Shown here: in pieces, positions 38,285-44,198 of the stretch
Layout of the letters: every line of letters begins with the position of its first letter
Numbering within the stretch: position 1 is the stretch's first letter
Source of the DNA: Paroedura picta
Lineage: Eukaryota; Chordata; Lepidosauria; Squamata; Gekkonidae
DNA length: 64,000 bases
Assembly (NCBI RefSeq): GCF_049243985.1
Contig: NC_135386.1
Location: 5,974,501 to 6,038,500 of the forward strand
Direction of reading: 5' to 3'
Made by a program: the position numbers and the translations under genes
The notes under the pieces: model-generated
Seen by the model: only the letters and a program-made list of their open reading frames with translations
Database searches by the model: none
What the model was told of the DNA's origin: nothing

Positions 38285-40305
38285 CAGACAGAAACATCGA
38301 CAGAGAGACAGAGACAGACAGACAGACAGACAGACAGAGACAGACAGAGAGAGACAGAGAGAGACAGATAGAAACAGAGACAGAGAGAGAGAGACAGAGA
38401 CAGCCCTTTTGCATTGTGGGTGGGTTTTTTTTTTTGCAAGCGAGAAATTCTATTTAAAAAGGAAGACGTCAGTGCGCCAGCAAAACCGATAGCTTGCTTT
38501 TCGACAAATCCTTTTGGAAGAAGACCGCGGACGTAGGCTAGTCAGCCGCGCTTTTGCTTGTGTAGGTGAAAGTCAGGCCCTGGAACAATGGATTGGAAAC
38601 CAGTGACTCAAGTTGAGTGGCTGAAACCGTGCAAGTCCTTCGCTGCAAAACAAATGAAGTCATACAACGGGCAAAGGGCTTTGTGGCCGCATCTGTTTAG
38701 AAGGCCCTCATTAAAGTGGTGTCAGCGCTTCCATTGTGCAAAAGCCCCTTAGCAAGAGACTGTCAGCAAAAAGCCTTTCCCCCTGGAGCTGAAAATTGAC
38801 ATACAGGGGCTGGTTTTTGTTTCGTTGTCTACCCAGGCAGCTGTTTAAAACCTTTAAGGGCCTGTACTGCTTGTGCACTTTTTCACACCTGGTGTCTCAA
38901 AACTCTTGCATGGTTGGGCAGATTCACCTGTGTGAACCAAATCCTGACGCATGATTTGTTGATTCAAGAGAGAGAGCGAGCATCAGTCCATGTGCAGCAC
39001 GCATGTCACTGTCTCGAGATTCTTCTAGGGTTTTCCAGCAAACTGATGCATCGGTTGGGCTCAAGTCTGCAAAACGCTTCATGCCTTTAGATGCGCAGTG
39101 GGTTGTAGTGCCCAGTGTTGTCCTAGGACAGCCTTTTACAACCTTTTGACAGTGGAGGAACCCCTGAACCATTCTCAGTGGAACAGGCTTCCTCAGGAGG
39201 TTGGTGGGTTTTCCATCTTTGGAGATTTTTAAACAGAGGCTGGAGAGCCATCTGACGGAGAGGCTGATTCGGTGAAGCTTCAGGGGGGTGGCAGGTTAGA
39301 GTGGATGAGCGATAGGGTTGTGAGTGTCCTGCACAGTGCAGGGGGTTGGACTAGATGACCCAGGAGGTCCCTTCCAACTCTATGATTCTAAGTTCCATCT
39401 AAACCTCCGGAAGAAGTTTCTGACAGTTAAAGCGGTTTCTCAGTGTAACAGGCTTCCTCGGGAGGTGGTGGGCCAAGGATCTGAGAGAGAACCAAAAAGT
39501 CTAGGGAATAAAACAAAACTTTATCGGACTTAAAGGTAGTTACTGTATTGAACCATTTGACTGTGTGTTTAATCTAAACGATGGCCTAGGGCAGTGAAGT
39601 TTGACTTCACTTGTCTTCAAGGTGCCTTCGGACTCAAATTTTGTCCTGCTCCTTCAGATCAACACGGCCGCCCACCTAAAAAGGCTCGGGATAAAAGAAC
39701 ATCTATTTGGCACACATCAAACCTCTAACGTTTGGTGTCCGCGGTCGAATGCACTAGCTAGAATGCAGCCGCAGTTCTCGAGAAAATTTAAAAACCATTT
39801 ATTGGCTTCTGCAAATGGCAGAGAGAGAAATAAAATAATCAAATCGACGTGCTTTTCGCCGTGTTTTAAACGTTTCTGCCATAGGTCGCCCTTTGCCTGA
39901 ACATTAATCAAAAAGATTCAGGCCACTTCTTCACATAAGCACCTCAAAGGCTTGCCCGGAGCAGTCGTTGCGTTAATTGAAAGCAGCCACTTCCTACCAA
40001 CGTGCTCTTAAAAAGCTAGGTAAAAAGAAAATACACACAAAATGGTTTAGTCTGCGTGGAAACATCCCCCCCCCCCGGCTTTCTCACGCGAGATGCTTTC
40101 GTCGTGTGGCTTGTTATCCTGCCTCATCCCGCTCTCTTGTTCCCCTGCCAGGTTCCAGAGCTCTAAGTCTGGAAAGATCTACCTCTACAGAGACGTGAGG
40201 CTCCTGTTCTCTCGGAAATCCATGGAAGTGGACAGCGGCGCGGCCTATGAACTCAAATCTTACACTGAATCTCCAATGAACCCTCAGTTTTCACCCAGAT
40301 GCTAG
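1325..40305 (+). CDS. ATOSA: ATOSA (FAM214A, atos homolog A), full coding span, 12 coding exons
   Basis: Coding exons: 1325-1340, 24673-24857, 27023-27225, 27589-27714, 27888-29718, 31553-31663, 33306-33385, 34321-34429, 34699-34857, 36408-36476, 38021-38220, 40152-40305. They total 3,243 bases, stay in frame, and every intron is GT-AG. The product has 1,080 residues, close to the roughly 1,076 I recall for human ATOSA, and begins [19 protein letters not shown]. Residues 1-206 and about 885-1080 closely resemble the human protein; the middle is more diverged. The region around residues 880-965 matches the conserved Atos domain (formerly DUF4210), and the last 60 residues match the Atos C-terminal domain (once called a meiotic chromosome-segregation domain). 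The Drosophila relative Atossa is a nuclear transcription regulator that aids macrophage tissue invasion by raising mitochondrial metabolism; the same role here is inference. The gene looks intact. Confidence 0.96.
1958..2095 (-). repeat. LINE 3' tail, L2/CR1 group
   Basis: Read on the minus strand this ends in a GCCCTGAGCC...GAAGGGCGGTATAAAAAT tail, common in squamate LINEs. The same tail recurs at 18938, 20519, 21950, 31995 and 54236. Confidence 0.6.
2908..3043. mobile_element. hAT-like foldback (palindromic) element
   Basis: The element begins CAGGGGTAGTCAACC and ends in the reverse complement. Both arms (about 65 bases) contain CCTCCAGATGTCCATGGAC and the ACTACAATTCCCA core. The ends fit hAT/Charlie-type terminal repeats. 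Flanks CCTTAGTG and CTAGTGGG are only partly alike, so the target duplication is decayed. Confidence 0.75.
4893..5094 (-). repeat. Three tandem CR1 3'-end units joined to half a foldback element
   Basis: About 55 bases containing ATAGAATCATAGAGTTGGAA and the CR1 string CATCTAGTCCAACCCCCTGC (reverse complement of the CR1 terminus) occur three times in a row from 4893. The third is cut at 5039, where the right arm of a hAT-like foldback begins and runs to 5094. Confidence 0.8.
6620..6897 (+). mobile_element. Gecko-type tRNA-derived SINE
   Basis: Starts AGCCAGCTTGGTGTAGTGGT, with A-box and B-box promoter strings (TAGTGGTTAGGAG, GGTTGGATTCC). The 3' part reads CACAGGGTGCCTGTTGTGG and ends ACCAACTCTTCTTCTT. 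Full-length. Confidence 0.85.
7260..7562 (+). repeat. LINE-like 3' fragment
   Basis: A diverged fragment whose reading suggests the C-terminal end of a LINE ORF2 (HVKTFLF-like), then a T-rich 3' tail ending GTTGCCTTGGGCAGG. The clade is uncertain, possibly L2/CR1 group. Confidence 0.45.
7657..7791. mobile_element. hAT-like foldback element with exact 8-bp target duplication
   Basis: This is the same palindromic family, with arms almost identical. GCATAGGA stands on both sides (7649-7656 and 7792-7799), an exact 8-bp duplication as made by hAT transposases. No coding capacity; it must have moved using another element's transposase. Confidence 0.88.
8017..8190. repeat. Second foldback repeat family
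   Basis: Starts TTCAGAGGGTAGCC. The two halves are inverted copies (CACCTTAGAGACGAGCA and TGCTCGTCTCTAAGGTG). ATTAGACCAGT stands at both sides, suggesting an insertion into another SINE-like repeat that starts GAACATAAG near 7980. Confidence 0.65.
9103..9270 (+). repeat. Unassigned interspersed repeat (copy 1)
   Basis: Shares TTAATATATAT..., CCCAAAATAGCCAACGATGG and GGTAGAAAAGTGAGGG with 43187-43445, in the same order. The class is not recognised; it may be a decayed DNA element. Confidence 0.5.
11276..11583 (+). mobile_element. Gecko-type tRNA-derived SINE with long CTT tail
   Basis: Same family as 6620, with an internal deletion after GACCGAGCAGGATG. The 3' tail has expanded to a CTT/CCTCTT tract of about 70 bases (11510-11583). 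Confidence 0.83.
12574..12853 (-). mobile_element. tRNA-derived SINE (GTGGCGCAGAGTGG family), full length
   Basis: On the minus strand it starts with an A-box region GTGGCACAGAGTGGTAAGG and a B box GGAGTTCAATCCC, and ends GATACCTTTACCTTT. AGGGATA flanks both ends (12567-12573, 12854-12860). Confidence 0.85.
14443..14578. mobile_element. hAT-like foldback element with exact 8-bp target duplication
   Basis: Near-perfect palindrome, starting CAGGGGTAGTCAAACTGCGG. ATTTAGAC flanks both ends (14435-14442, 14579-14586). This is one of the best-preserved copies in the window. Confidence 0.9.
15977..16168. repeat. Second foldback repeat family
   Basis: Inverted arms of about 58 bases (from GAGTCCAATGGCACC to its reverse complement GGTGCCACTGGACTC), with AGCTTTCGAGT at the centre, then CTTCAGACCAACACTTGG. 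TGAGACT occurs on both sides. Confidence 0.7.
17799..17934. mobile_element. hAT-like foldback element with exact 8-bp target duplication
   Basis: Same family. GTTTTGAT flanks both ends (17791-17798, 17935-17942). The left terminus reads CAGGTGTAG rather than CAGGGGTAG. Confidence 0.88.
18488..18562 (+). repeat. Short tandem repeat, about 27-bp unit
   Basis: TAGACCACCCTCCCC occurs three times at 25-30 base spacing, with variable C runs between. Confidence 0.8.
18938..19028 (-). repeat. LINE 3' tail
   Basis: TTTATTTATTTCGATTCTTA followed by GCCCGCC...GCGGCGGG is the minus-strand form of the LINE tail with an AAATA-rich end. Confidence 0.55.
19714..19891 (+). mobile_element. tRNA-derived SINE, 5'-truncated
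   Basis: Keeps only the 3' two thirds, from CCATCCTTCCGAGGG to GATACCTTTACCTTTACT. ACACATCCTT stands on both sides (19704-19713, 19892-19901), so it was truncated on insertion, as LINE-driven copying does. Confidence 0.82.
20519..20574 (+). repeat. LINE 3' tail
   Basis: CCGTCCTGAGCCACAAGGG then GGTGGTATATAAATACAAAT matches the same LINE tail in plus orientation. It directly precedes the CR1 end at 20578. Confidence 0.55.
20578..20832 (+). repeat. CR1 LINE 3' end with duplicated terminus
   Basis: This is the typical CR1 tail, running from GTGGAATAGGCTGCC through GGTTGGACTAGATGGCCTG and ending ATTCTATG repeats. The last 45 bases are repeated once in tandem. Confidence 0.85.
21821..21931. mobile_element. 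Truncated hAT-like foldback element
   Basis: The left terminus is missing; the element begins within the first arm at CAGATGTCCATGG and keeps the centre and the whole right arm. It stands next to a LINE tail starting near 21950. Confidence 0.75.
21950..22400 (-). repeat. Minus-strand LINE 3' region (L2/CR1 group) with TTTA repeat
   Basis: From 21950 a TTTA tract leads into CTGCCCTTCCATATGGCTCA, the LINE tail. The following 400 bases read on the minus strand as the end of a LINE ORF2 and its 3' UTR ([10 protein letters not shown]-like). Decayed. Confidence 0.5.
22700..22870 (+). repeat. Copy of the GGGTTGCCAG-type repeat family
   Basis: Contains GTCTCCAGGTGAGGCCCAGG, CCCGGAATTACAGCTGAAC and ATACCCCACTATG in the order seen in other copies (24365, 53421, 53955). 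The termini are lost. Probably a non-autonomous DNA element. Confidence 0.55.
23705..23898 (-). mobile_element. tRNA-derived SINE, 5'-truncated, 13-bp target duplication
   Basis: The minus-strand copy starts in the middle of the family and ends in CTTTACC units. TTTCAGATACTTA is found on both sides (23692-23704, 23899-23911). Confidence 0.87.
24365..24572 (-). repeat. Copy of the GGGTTGCCAG-type repeat family
   Basis: Begins GGGTTGCCAGCTTTGGG and ends GAGGCTGGCAACCCG, so the ends are inverted repeats of about 12 bases. The order of internal blocks shows minus orientation relative to 53421. Terminal inverted repeats point to a non-autonomous DNA transposon. Confidence 0.6.
24673..24857 (+). 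CDS. ATOSA: ATOSA coding exon 2
   Basis: The acceptor AG at 24671-24672 and donor GTATGA at 24858 bound 185 bases. The two bases at its 5' end complete the aspartate codon begun at 1340. It encodes [20 protein letters not shown] and then [18 protein letters not shown], ending SDQLAQ. This acidic N-terminal segment is nearly identical to the human protein as I recall it. The intron upstream is the longest of the gene. Confidence 0.94.
24858..27022 (+). other. ATOSA intron between coding exons 2 and 3
   Basis: About 2.2 kb with no recognised exon. It contains two diverged copies of an unidentified repeat in opposite orientation, near 25864-25940 and 26620-26735. Both share the string TACACTGCAGAG and an AGAGTAA...ATCCACTCA block. 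A G-run lies near 25621. The rest looks like single-copy intron. Confidence 0.7.
27023..27225 (+). CDS. ATOSA: ATOSA coding exon 3
   Basis: The acceptor AG is at 27021-27022 and the donor GTAAGT starts at 27226, bounding 203 bases. The exon encodes [18 protein letters not shown], then [20 protein letters not shown], and ends at EPVPR plus two bases of a glutamine codon. This is among the most conserved parts of the family. Clustered basic residues at the start (RQARRTR) could help nuclear import, which is inference. Confidence 0.95.
27589..27714 (+). CDS. ATOSA: ATOSA coding exon 4
   Basis: The exon of 126 bases lies between TTTTAG at 27588 and donor GTATGT at 27715. It encodes [20 protein letters not shown] and then [22 protein letters not shown] across the next junction. 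The reading frame is the only open one and matches human ATOSA almost residue for residue. The next intron is only 173 bases. Confidence 0.95.
27888..29718 (+). CDS. ATOSA: ATOSA large central exon
   Basis: This 1,831-base exon covers about residues 177-787. It starts [20 protein letters not shown] after CATTTCAG and ends at ...KRNGDVL before donor GTGAGT at 29719. The frame is open throughout. The first 45 residues (to [11 protein letters not shown]) are conserved; the rest is serine-rich, polar and probably disordered. A motif with [20 protein letters not shown] occurs twice, near residues 352-377 and 465-490. A frame starting at GTG 27976 is only the downstream part of this exon, not a separate gene. 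Confidence 0.95.
29719..31552 (+). other. ATOSA intron between coding exons 5 and 6
   Basis: About 1.8 kb. It contains a fragment of an element starting TAGGGTTGCCACAT near 29982, split by a young tRNA-derived SINE at 30093-30383. After 30480 I see non-repetitive intron with no exon signal that fits the gene. Confidence 0.7.
30093..30383 (+). mobile_element. tRNA-derived SINE, full length, 12-bp target duplication
   Basis: Contains A box GTGGCGCAGAGTGG, B box GAGTTCGATCCC and a CTTTACCTTTTTACC tail. TACTATTGAAGC flanks both ends (30081-30092, 30384-30395). It splits an older element bearing AAAGAGGAC strings. Confidence 0.9.
31553..31663 (+). CDS. ATOSA: ATOSA coding exon 6
   Basis: 111 bases between GCCGACAG and donor GTAAGT at 31664. 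It encodes [19 protein letters not shown] and then [18 protein letters not shown]. The segment [20 protein letters not shown] is nearly invariant among ATOS proteins as I recall them. Confidence 0.95.
31670..31975 (+). repeat. LINE 3' region (L2/CR1 group) after ATOSA exon 6
   Basis: Begins just past the splice donor. It reads as ORF2 C terminus ([13 protein letters not shown]), then 3' UTR ending in ACCCTGAACCTTTGGGGAAA and AAGGCGGATTAAAAG. Confidence 0.6.
31995..32110 (-). repeat. LINE 3' tail
   Basis: GACTGCCCTCCCAGCAAGCT then GGCTCAGGGCGG is the minus-strand LINE tail; it faces the plus-strand copy just before it. Confidence 0.55.
33306..33385 (+). CDS. ATOSA: ATOSA coding exon 7
   Basis: 80 bases, with acceptor TTTGAAG ending at 33305 and donor GTACTT at 33386. 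It encodes [20 protein letters not shown] then KYLSSK, with two bases carried over. The core SGCFDLD.SLL.LK is conserved. Acceptor and donor are both slightly weak, but the frame across both junctions confirms the exon. Confidence 0.92.
34321..34429 (+). CDS. ATOSA: ATOSA coding exon 8
   Basis: 109 bases after TTTTTAAATAG, with donor GTATTG at 34430. It encodes [20 protein letters not shown] then [26 protein letters not shown] and SLSLLGNFE are conserved, and the last residues begin the Atos domain. The following intron is only 269 bases. Confidence 0.94.
34699..34857 (+). CDS. ATOSA: ATOSA coding exon 9 (Atos domain core)
   Basis: 159 bases, 53 codons, after CTTCTCAG and before GTAAGA. It encodes [20 protein letters not shown], then [20 protein letters not shown] and [13 protein letters not shown]. 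This is the core of the conserved Atos domain, about residues 888-940, and the most strongly matching part of the whole gene. Confidence 0.97.
34926..35516 (+). mobile_element. Sauria-type SINE (BovB-like 3' half), interrupted
   Basis: The 5' half (CAGCGGTAGAATGCTGG to GGCCAGTCACC) and 3' half (CCTAACTACCTCACAGGGTT, then GTGAGGATAAAATAGAGG) match the Sauria SINE, whose 3' part derives from BovB LINEs. A 355-base insert at 35034-35388 separates them. This family is diagnostic of squamates. Confidence 0.82.
35034..35388 (+). mobile_element. LINE 3' fragment inserted in the Sauria SINE
   Basis: ACCTACA stands on both sides (35027-35033, 35389-35395). The insert reads as an ORF2 C terminus ([19 protein letters not shown]) with a stop after EPPP, then a 3' UTR ending AATAAATGTTATCGTATCGT. 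It is a 5'-truncated non-LTR retrotransposon, clade unknown. Confidence 0.75.
35811..36290 (+). repeat. Local duplication in an ATOSA intron
   Basis: About 100 bases beginning GTTGAAAATAGATTGGAAGG occur at 35811-35910 and again at 36099-36200, nearly identical. A piece beginning GCAAGGCATAG at about 35551 recurs at about 36239. Between the copies lies a partial second-family foldback (35983-36070). Confidence 0.75.
36408..36476 (+). CDS. ATOSA: ATOSA coding exon 10
   Basis: 69 bases, 23 codons, after a long pyrimidine tract ending TTCTCAG and before GTAAGT. It encodes [19 protein letters not shown] then TIQV. It completes the end of the Atos domain and is in phase 0 on both sides. Confidence 0.96.
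36750..36940. repeat. Second foldback repeat family
   Basis: Arms ATCCAGGAGCACCTTAAA and TTTAAGGAGCTACTGGACT are inverted relative to each other, with CTCTTCTTCAGTGACAT near the centre. Diverged. In an ATOSA intron. Confidence 0.65.
37437..37710 (+). mobile_element. tRNA-derived SINE with a CR1-like segment
   Basis: Starts with a tRNA-like region (GTGGCTCAGTCGTAGAGCA, then GGGAAGCAGAAGG). Near its 3' end it carries GGTTGGACTAGATGACCCAT and TTCCAACTCTATGATTCTA, the CR1 terminus, then GGTCTGACTTAGTAGAAGG as in the common squamate SINE. Confidence 0.7.
37780..37898. mobile_element. hAT-like foldback element, shorter subfamily
   Basis: A variant with termini CAGGGGTGGCCAAGCTGG and a shorter loop. 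CCATAGTG flanks both sides exactly (37772-37779, 37899-37906). It lies about 120 bases before an ATOSA exon. Confidence 0.88.
38021..38220 (+). CDS. ATOSA: ATOSA coding exon 11
   Basis: 200 bases after CTCCCCGCAG, ending before donor GTGAGG at 38221. It encodes [19 protein letters not shown], then [20 protein letters not shown], and ends [16 protein letters not shown] microsatellite starts about a dozen bases inside the following intron. Confidence 0.97.
38232..38402 (+). repeat. GAGACA/CAGACAGA microsatellite
   Basis: About 170 bases of GA and GACA repeats start 12 bases after the splice donor at 38221. It yields long serine/arginine-like frames on both strands that are not genes. Confidence 0.95.
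39166..39490 (+). repeat. CR1 LINE 3' end
   Basis: It contains GAACAGGCTTCCTCAGGAGG, GGTTGGACTAGATGACCCAG and TTCCAACTCTATGATTCTA, the CR1 3' consensus. A second partial piece (CAGGCTTCCTCGGGAGG) follows near 39448. Lies in the last ATOSA intron. Confidence 0.8.
40152..40305 (+). CDS. ATOSA: ATOSA last coding exon and stop
   Basis: The acceptor CCCTGCCAG ends at 40151. The exon encodes [20 protein letters not shown], then [20 protein letters not shown], and ends [10 protein letters not shown] followed by TAG at 40303-40305. This is the Atos C-terminal domain and is almost identical to human. The 3' UTR follows directly. Confidence 0.97.
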
Positions 40306-40945
40306 CGAGGACGAGCCGCGAACAAGTATTGGGGGATTGCAGTTTCAGAGACGGGGAAGGCTTTAGGCACGAGCCCTGTTGTGTAAAGCAGGGGTAGTCA
40401 ACCTGTGGTCCTCCAGATGTCCATGGACTACAATTCCCATGAGCCCCTGCCAGCCAACGCTGGCAGGGGCTCATGGGAATTGTAGTCCATGGATATCTGG
40501 AGGACCACAGGTTGACTACCCCTGGTGTAGAGGTTTAAGTAGAGAAGCAAGTGGAAAGGGGGGGGGTCAAGCGAGCATCAAGGCTGTCCTGGGCCAGTTT
40601 TCAGAAAGGCTTCTGAGATGAGCATTTGTGTATTCCAAGTAGACTGGAAAAATACTTAAATCCTAATCTCTTTTTTTTTTTGATACTGGTTTTAAACCAC
40701 TTCATTGGATGTGTTGCAATAGCAGATTCCCAAATTAGTTTTTTTAGTGTTTACACTTTTATTTTATTTGTTGTTTATTATTTTTTGTTTTGTTTGGGTT
40801 ATTTAATATTTAATGTTTCTTTTACTTAAATGGACATTTGTCTTTACTGTTCTAATGTAGCACAAATCCTATGTAAAATCATACTATGTATTTTTGACAT
40901 TTACTATTGAAATCCGAAATATATACAAAAAAAGTCTTTACTTTG
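40306..40945 (+). other. ATOSA: ATOSA 3' UTR (end uncertain)
   Basis: The last ATOSA exon probably continues to about 40.94 kb, where T-rich and A-rich sequence is followed by repeats. No canonical AATAAA was found. An A-rich run near 40920-40935 may be a decayed signal. A foldback hAT-like element (40389-40524) sits inside the UTR, only 83 bases after the stop codon. Confidence 0.55.
40389..40524. mobile_element. hAT-like foldback element in the ATOSA 3' UTR
   Basis: A well-preserved palindrome with termini CAGGGGTAGTCAACC. The flanks GTGTAAAG and GTGTAGAG agree at seven of eight bases. It begins 83 bases after the ATOSA stop, so the mature transcript should contain both arms. Confidence 0.87.
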
Positions 40946-41049
40946 CCGCGTGTGACGTGTTTTTAAAGTGATATTTAAGCTGCTTAAAATAAGGGTGGGG
41001 TTTGAACTTCCGTTGTGTCTTCTCGCTCATACTATGCAAACCTGTAGTG

Positions 41050-41153
41050 CAGGGGTGGCCGAACTCTGGCTCCCCAGAGGTCCATTTGCCGGCAGGGCTT
41101 CATGGGAATTGTAGTCCATGGACATCCGGAGAGCCACAGTTTGGCGGCCCCTG
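41050..41153. mobile_element. hAT-like foldback element, internally shortened
   Basis: Termini CAGGGGTGGCCGAAC and GGCGGCCCCTG enclose a shortened left arm. The target duplication is not clear. It lies just downstream of the probable ATOSA 3' end. Confidence 0.75.
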
Positions 41154-41839
41154 TGTGGAAGGCGGGCGCCTGCTTTTTTCATACGTCTCATTTCTCCCCT
41201 CCTCCCCCCACGAGACCCATGACAACACAGAACATTTGATGGCTCATTTCGACCACTCACCCAACCCTCAGCTCATAATTTAACACTCCCTTTCCCCCCC
41301 TTGAAAGACTTTCCCTTTCAAGCATTTCATTTGTCCTAACTGGGACCGAAAACTCACATAACCCTGCTGTCCCATCCCTAACTTTCTCAGACTGTGTTTT
41401 GTTTTTTTTTTAAAGATGTACTGTGGAAAAAAAAATAGTATTTAATATCTTAAAATATATGTGAAAATAGCAAAATTTGCATTCTGGTTTTTGCTTGGGG
41501 ACTTTTTTGTGGACCGAAGAGGTTATGTCCAACACAGGCCACTAGGTGGCTGTACAGGGTCATCCCTTTCCTTGTCATCTGCCTCAACCATTAATTGAAG
41601 TCCAGGAATGGAAAAGCTGTTTCCAAATTGCTGTACTGCCTTTAAAAAAGGTACTGGAATAAGGAATCAGTAAAGTTCAGCCTGCCCTTGAAACGCAGTG
41701 GCATTCGTTCCAGTGTTGTTTTGGCCAATCTTACTGAAAGTTACTGTGTTCGGCCCAGAATTACAGATCCCAATCTCATGCCACAAGATGTACATCTGTT
41801 GAAGAGGAGAAGAGGAAAAGCTGCATTTTTAATACCTCC

Positions 41840-42040
41840 TTTTTTACTACGCAAGGGAGTCTCCAAGTGGCTTACAAACACCTTTCCCTTCCTCTGCCCA
41901 CAACAGACACCCTGTGAGGTTGATGAGGCTGAGAGAGCTCTGAGAACCATGACTGGCCCAAGGTCACCCAGCTGGCTGCACGTTGAAGAGAAGCAGGGGT
42001 TCCAACCTGGCTCTCCCGATTAAAATGGCTCTGGTGCTAC
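41840..42040 (-). mobile_element. Gecko-type SINE, minus strand
   Basis: Read on the minus strand it contains the same 3' half (CACAGGGTGTCTGTTGTGG) and middle (GGTGACCTTGGGCCAGTCA). The 5' end is shortened. Confidence 0.75.
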
Positions 42041-42620
42041 AGGCCCCATGGGTCCTTAAACCACTCCTGCCCACAACCCATGTGAAGAACGGCTTTAAGG
42101 CCTAAAACATCCTACTCTAACATGGCCAAGGTTTCCTCTTGCTGGTTTCGCGAGCAAACATGTAGTGGGTGGAACTTGACAATCTCTTGCATGAGGTGTG
42201 AACAAAATGGCATATTCTTCAGAGAAAACTATTACCAAGCAGGGATTGTTCCCAGGATTAATTTTGGTCCATGCCTGTTGATGTTTAAAAGGGGCAAAGC
42301 GTGCCCTCTGAATCTCCACAATGCAAAGATCCGAAGTACACTGAAACAGGCTTTTCCATGTGCTTTTCTGACTCTATGTACCACGACACGCCAGTGGAAC
42401 ACAGAATATTATTGCACGTAGATAAAATTTGCCTCTTGGGTGTAATCACACATTGGGACTGAACAGGGCAAGTATGTGCTTGTGTCGTAGATGCTCAATA
42501 TATTAGACGGCAAATTCAAACTGTGTTTGACAACAGCATGTAGCTAGCTTGTACTGGAATTGTCAGTGCAGAGAATTCATCCAATGAATGAAAGACAGAC
42601 CTCTTGGGGTGGGGAAATGG

Positions 42621-42696
42621 CTGTAGCCAAACTGTGGCTCTCCAGATATCCAAGGACTACAATTCCCAGCCTGTGTTGGCAGGGGCTCATGGGAAC
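42621..42696. mobile_element. Partial hAT-like foldback element
   Basis: Only the left arm and centre remain, reading GTAGCCAAACTGTGGCTC and then ACTACAATTCCCAG. The right arm is lost. Confidence 0.65.
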
Positions 42697-43186
42697 TTGG
42701 CTGAGTGGCTGGGTCAGTTCCGCTTCTGTTGCAGCTGTTTGCCATTTGCACGAGGCCGTAATCCCAAGCAGCTGCACGGGGACAGTGCACCATGCTCTAG
42801 CTGCCATAAATCTGTTTCCACCCACGACCGATGTCATGTATAAAAAGGTCTTAATGCCTTTCTTGGGCTCTTAATGAGAACCTCGCCTGCAGATTAAGGA
42901 CAATTCAGTCTACTCGGTCAAGGGTGTGACTGCAAGGATTTAAGCACTTGACAATTTAAGCACTGCTTTCCTAGCAGACTAACTCTAGAGAGAATAGCTA
43001 TTATCTCTTTTCCCAGCACCTCAGGCAAAACAGACCTCTTTTACATTTTGTGCAGTCTTAAAAATCAGAAACCTTGAGGAAAAGGTTTGAATTCAAAATT
43101 AAGAGCATTGGTATGAAATCTCAAATTTCAGCCAGAGCTGAGATCTGAATGTCATAGGATTCTTGTCAGACTTGGTTATCTCTAAT

Positions 43187-43445
43187 GCAGGCATTCTCAA
43201 CAGCGGTTTCCTGAAACCATGGGCTTTATTGATGGCCCCGGAAGGGCTTCACCAATTGGATAAGAGTTAATATATATATAATCGTAATAATTTTTCTGGG
43301 TGATATGACTATATATGGTCCTGTCGACCCTCCCAAAATGGCCAATGATAGGCCGGGAGGAGGTGGAAAGGGGAGGGGCCTTGCCGGCCGAGGTTAAGTA
43401 GAGCAACTTGCCCCAGCCCTGTTCCTAGTCCGGCGGAGTAGGCTG
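43187..43445 (+). repeat. Unassigned interspersed repeat (copy 2)
   Basis: Starts GCAGGCATTCTCAACAGCGG and contains CCCAAAATGGCCAATGATAG and GGTGGAAAGGGGAGGGGC. It is the fuller of two copies in the window. Confidence 0.5.
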
Positions 43446-43914
43446 CTGTCCCCTTTCTGGAGTTGGGGAGTGACAGAGTGTGATGTCACATCCATAGGGA
43501 GTGTCTGGCTGATGTCACCTCTAGTGACATGTGACGTCTGGGGCGTGGCAGAGAGTCGTGTCCTGCTGACATCACCTTGAAGTCAGGAGAATGCTTCGGT
43601 GGGTGGTCAGTAGTAAAAAGGTGTAGGAAGGTTGGCCCGTGCTATTGTATTGGGCGATGGGCAGTCGATATGATGCAAAGGGGCTGCTATCCACTTGCGA
43701 TAAGATGTAGTGGCCGTCGGAAAGGGCACTTTTTAAATCCATACAGTGCAGGGGATCAGCCCCCAGGTCTATCAGGTCGGCACGCTTGACCATAGGCCAA
43801 AACTGGAAGCTGAAAACCACATGGTCGAGAGCAGCGGCCCCAGTCAGGCGCCTCCCCTCTTCATCTCCGCCTTTTTTGACGGATCAAGCATCGGACAGAC
43901 CCTCTCCCATTCGA

Positions 43915-43933
43915 ACTACAACTCCCAGAATGC
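43915..43933 (+). promoter_or_regulatory. ZNF143 (SBS2-type) binding site
   Basis: The sequence ACTACAACTCCCAGAATGC matches the well-known vertebrate promoter motif ACTACAAYTCCCAGMATGC bound by ZNF143 (with THAP11). It lies about 270 bases before the ARPP19 start codon inside the CpG island, where such sites usually lie. Binding itself is inferred. Confidence 0.8.
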
Positions 43934-44198
43934 CGCGGGGGAGGCTCCGGAACTCGACCACGAGAGCCGGACGTTGCGTCATCCCGCGTCGCCCTCATCC
44001 ATTCGCTCTTGGGCAGCCGGGGTTGGGAAAGGAGGCGGAGAAGCGCTCGCCGCGACGGAAGAAGTTTGAACCCGCGGGCTCGCCGTCCACGAAGGGCGGC
44101 CATCTTGTGTGCGGTTGTGGTCGCGGCGGCTGCGCTCCGCCGGCTTCAGCCTCTCCTCACCGTGTCGGGGCGGCCGCTGTCGTGTGCGAAGCCGCGCC

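Larger units (their letters stand above)
41154..43880. other. Intergenic stretch between ATOSA and ARPP19
   Basis: No gene was recognised. It contains a minus-strand gecko-type SINE (about 41840-42040), a partial foldback element (42621-42696), and a repeat near 43187-43445 that is shared with about 9103-9270. Everything else looks like ordinary non-coding sequence. Confidence 0.65.

Noticed and set aside
38208-38457. Frames rich in serine/leucine or glutamate/arginine
   Set aside because: They are translations of the GAGACA microsatellite.
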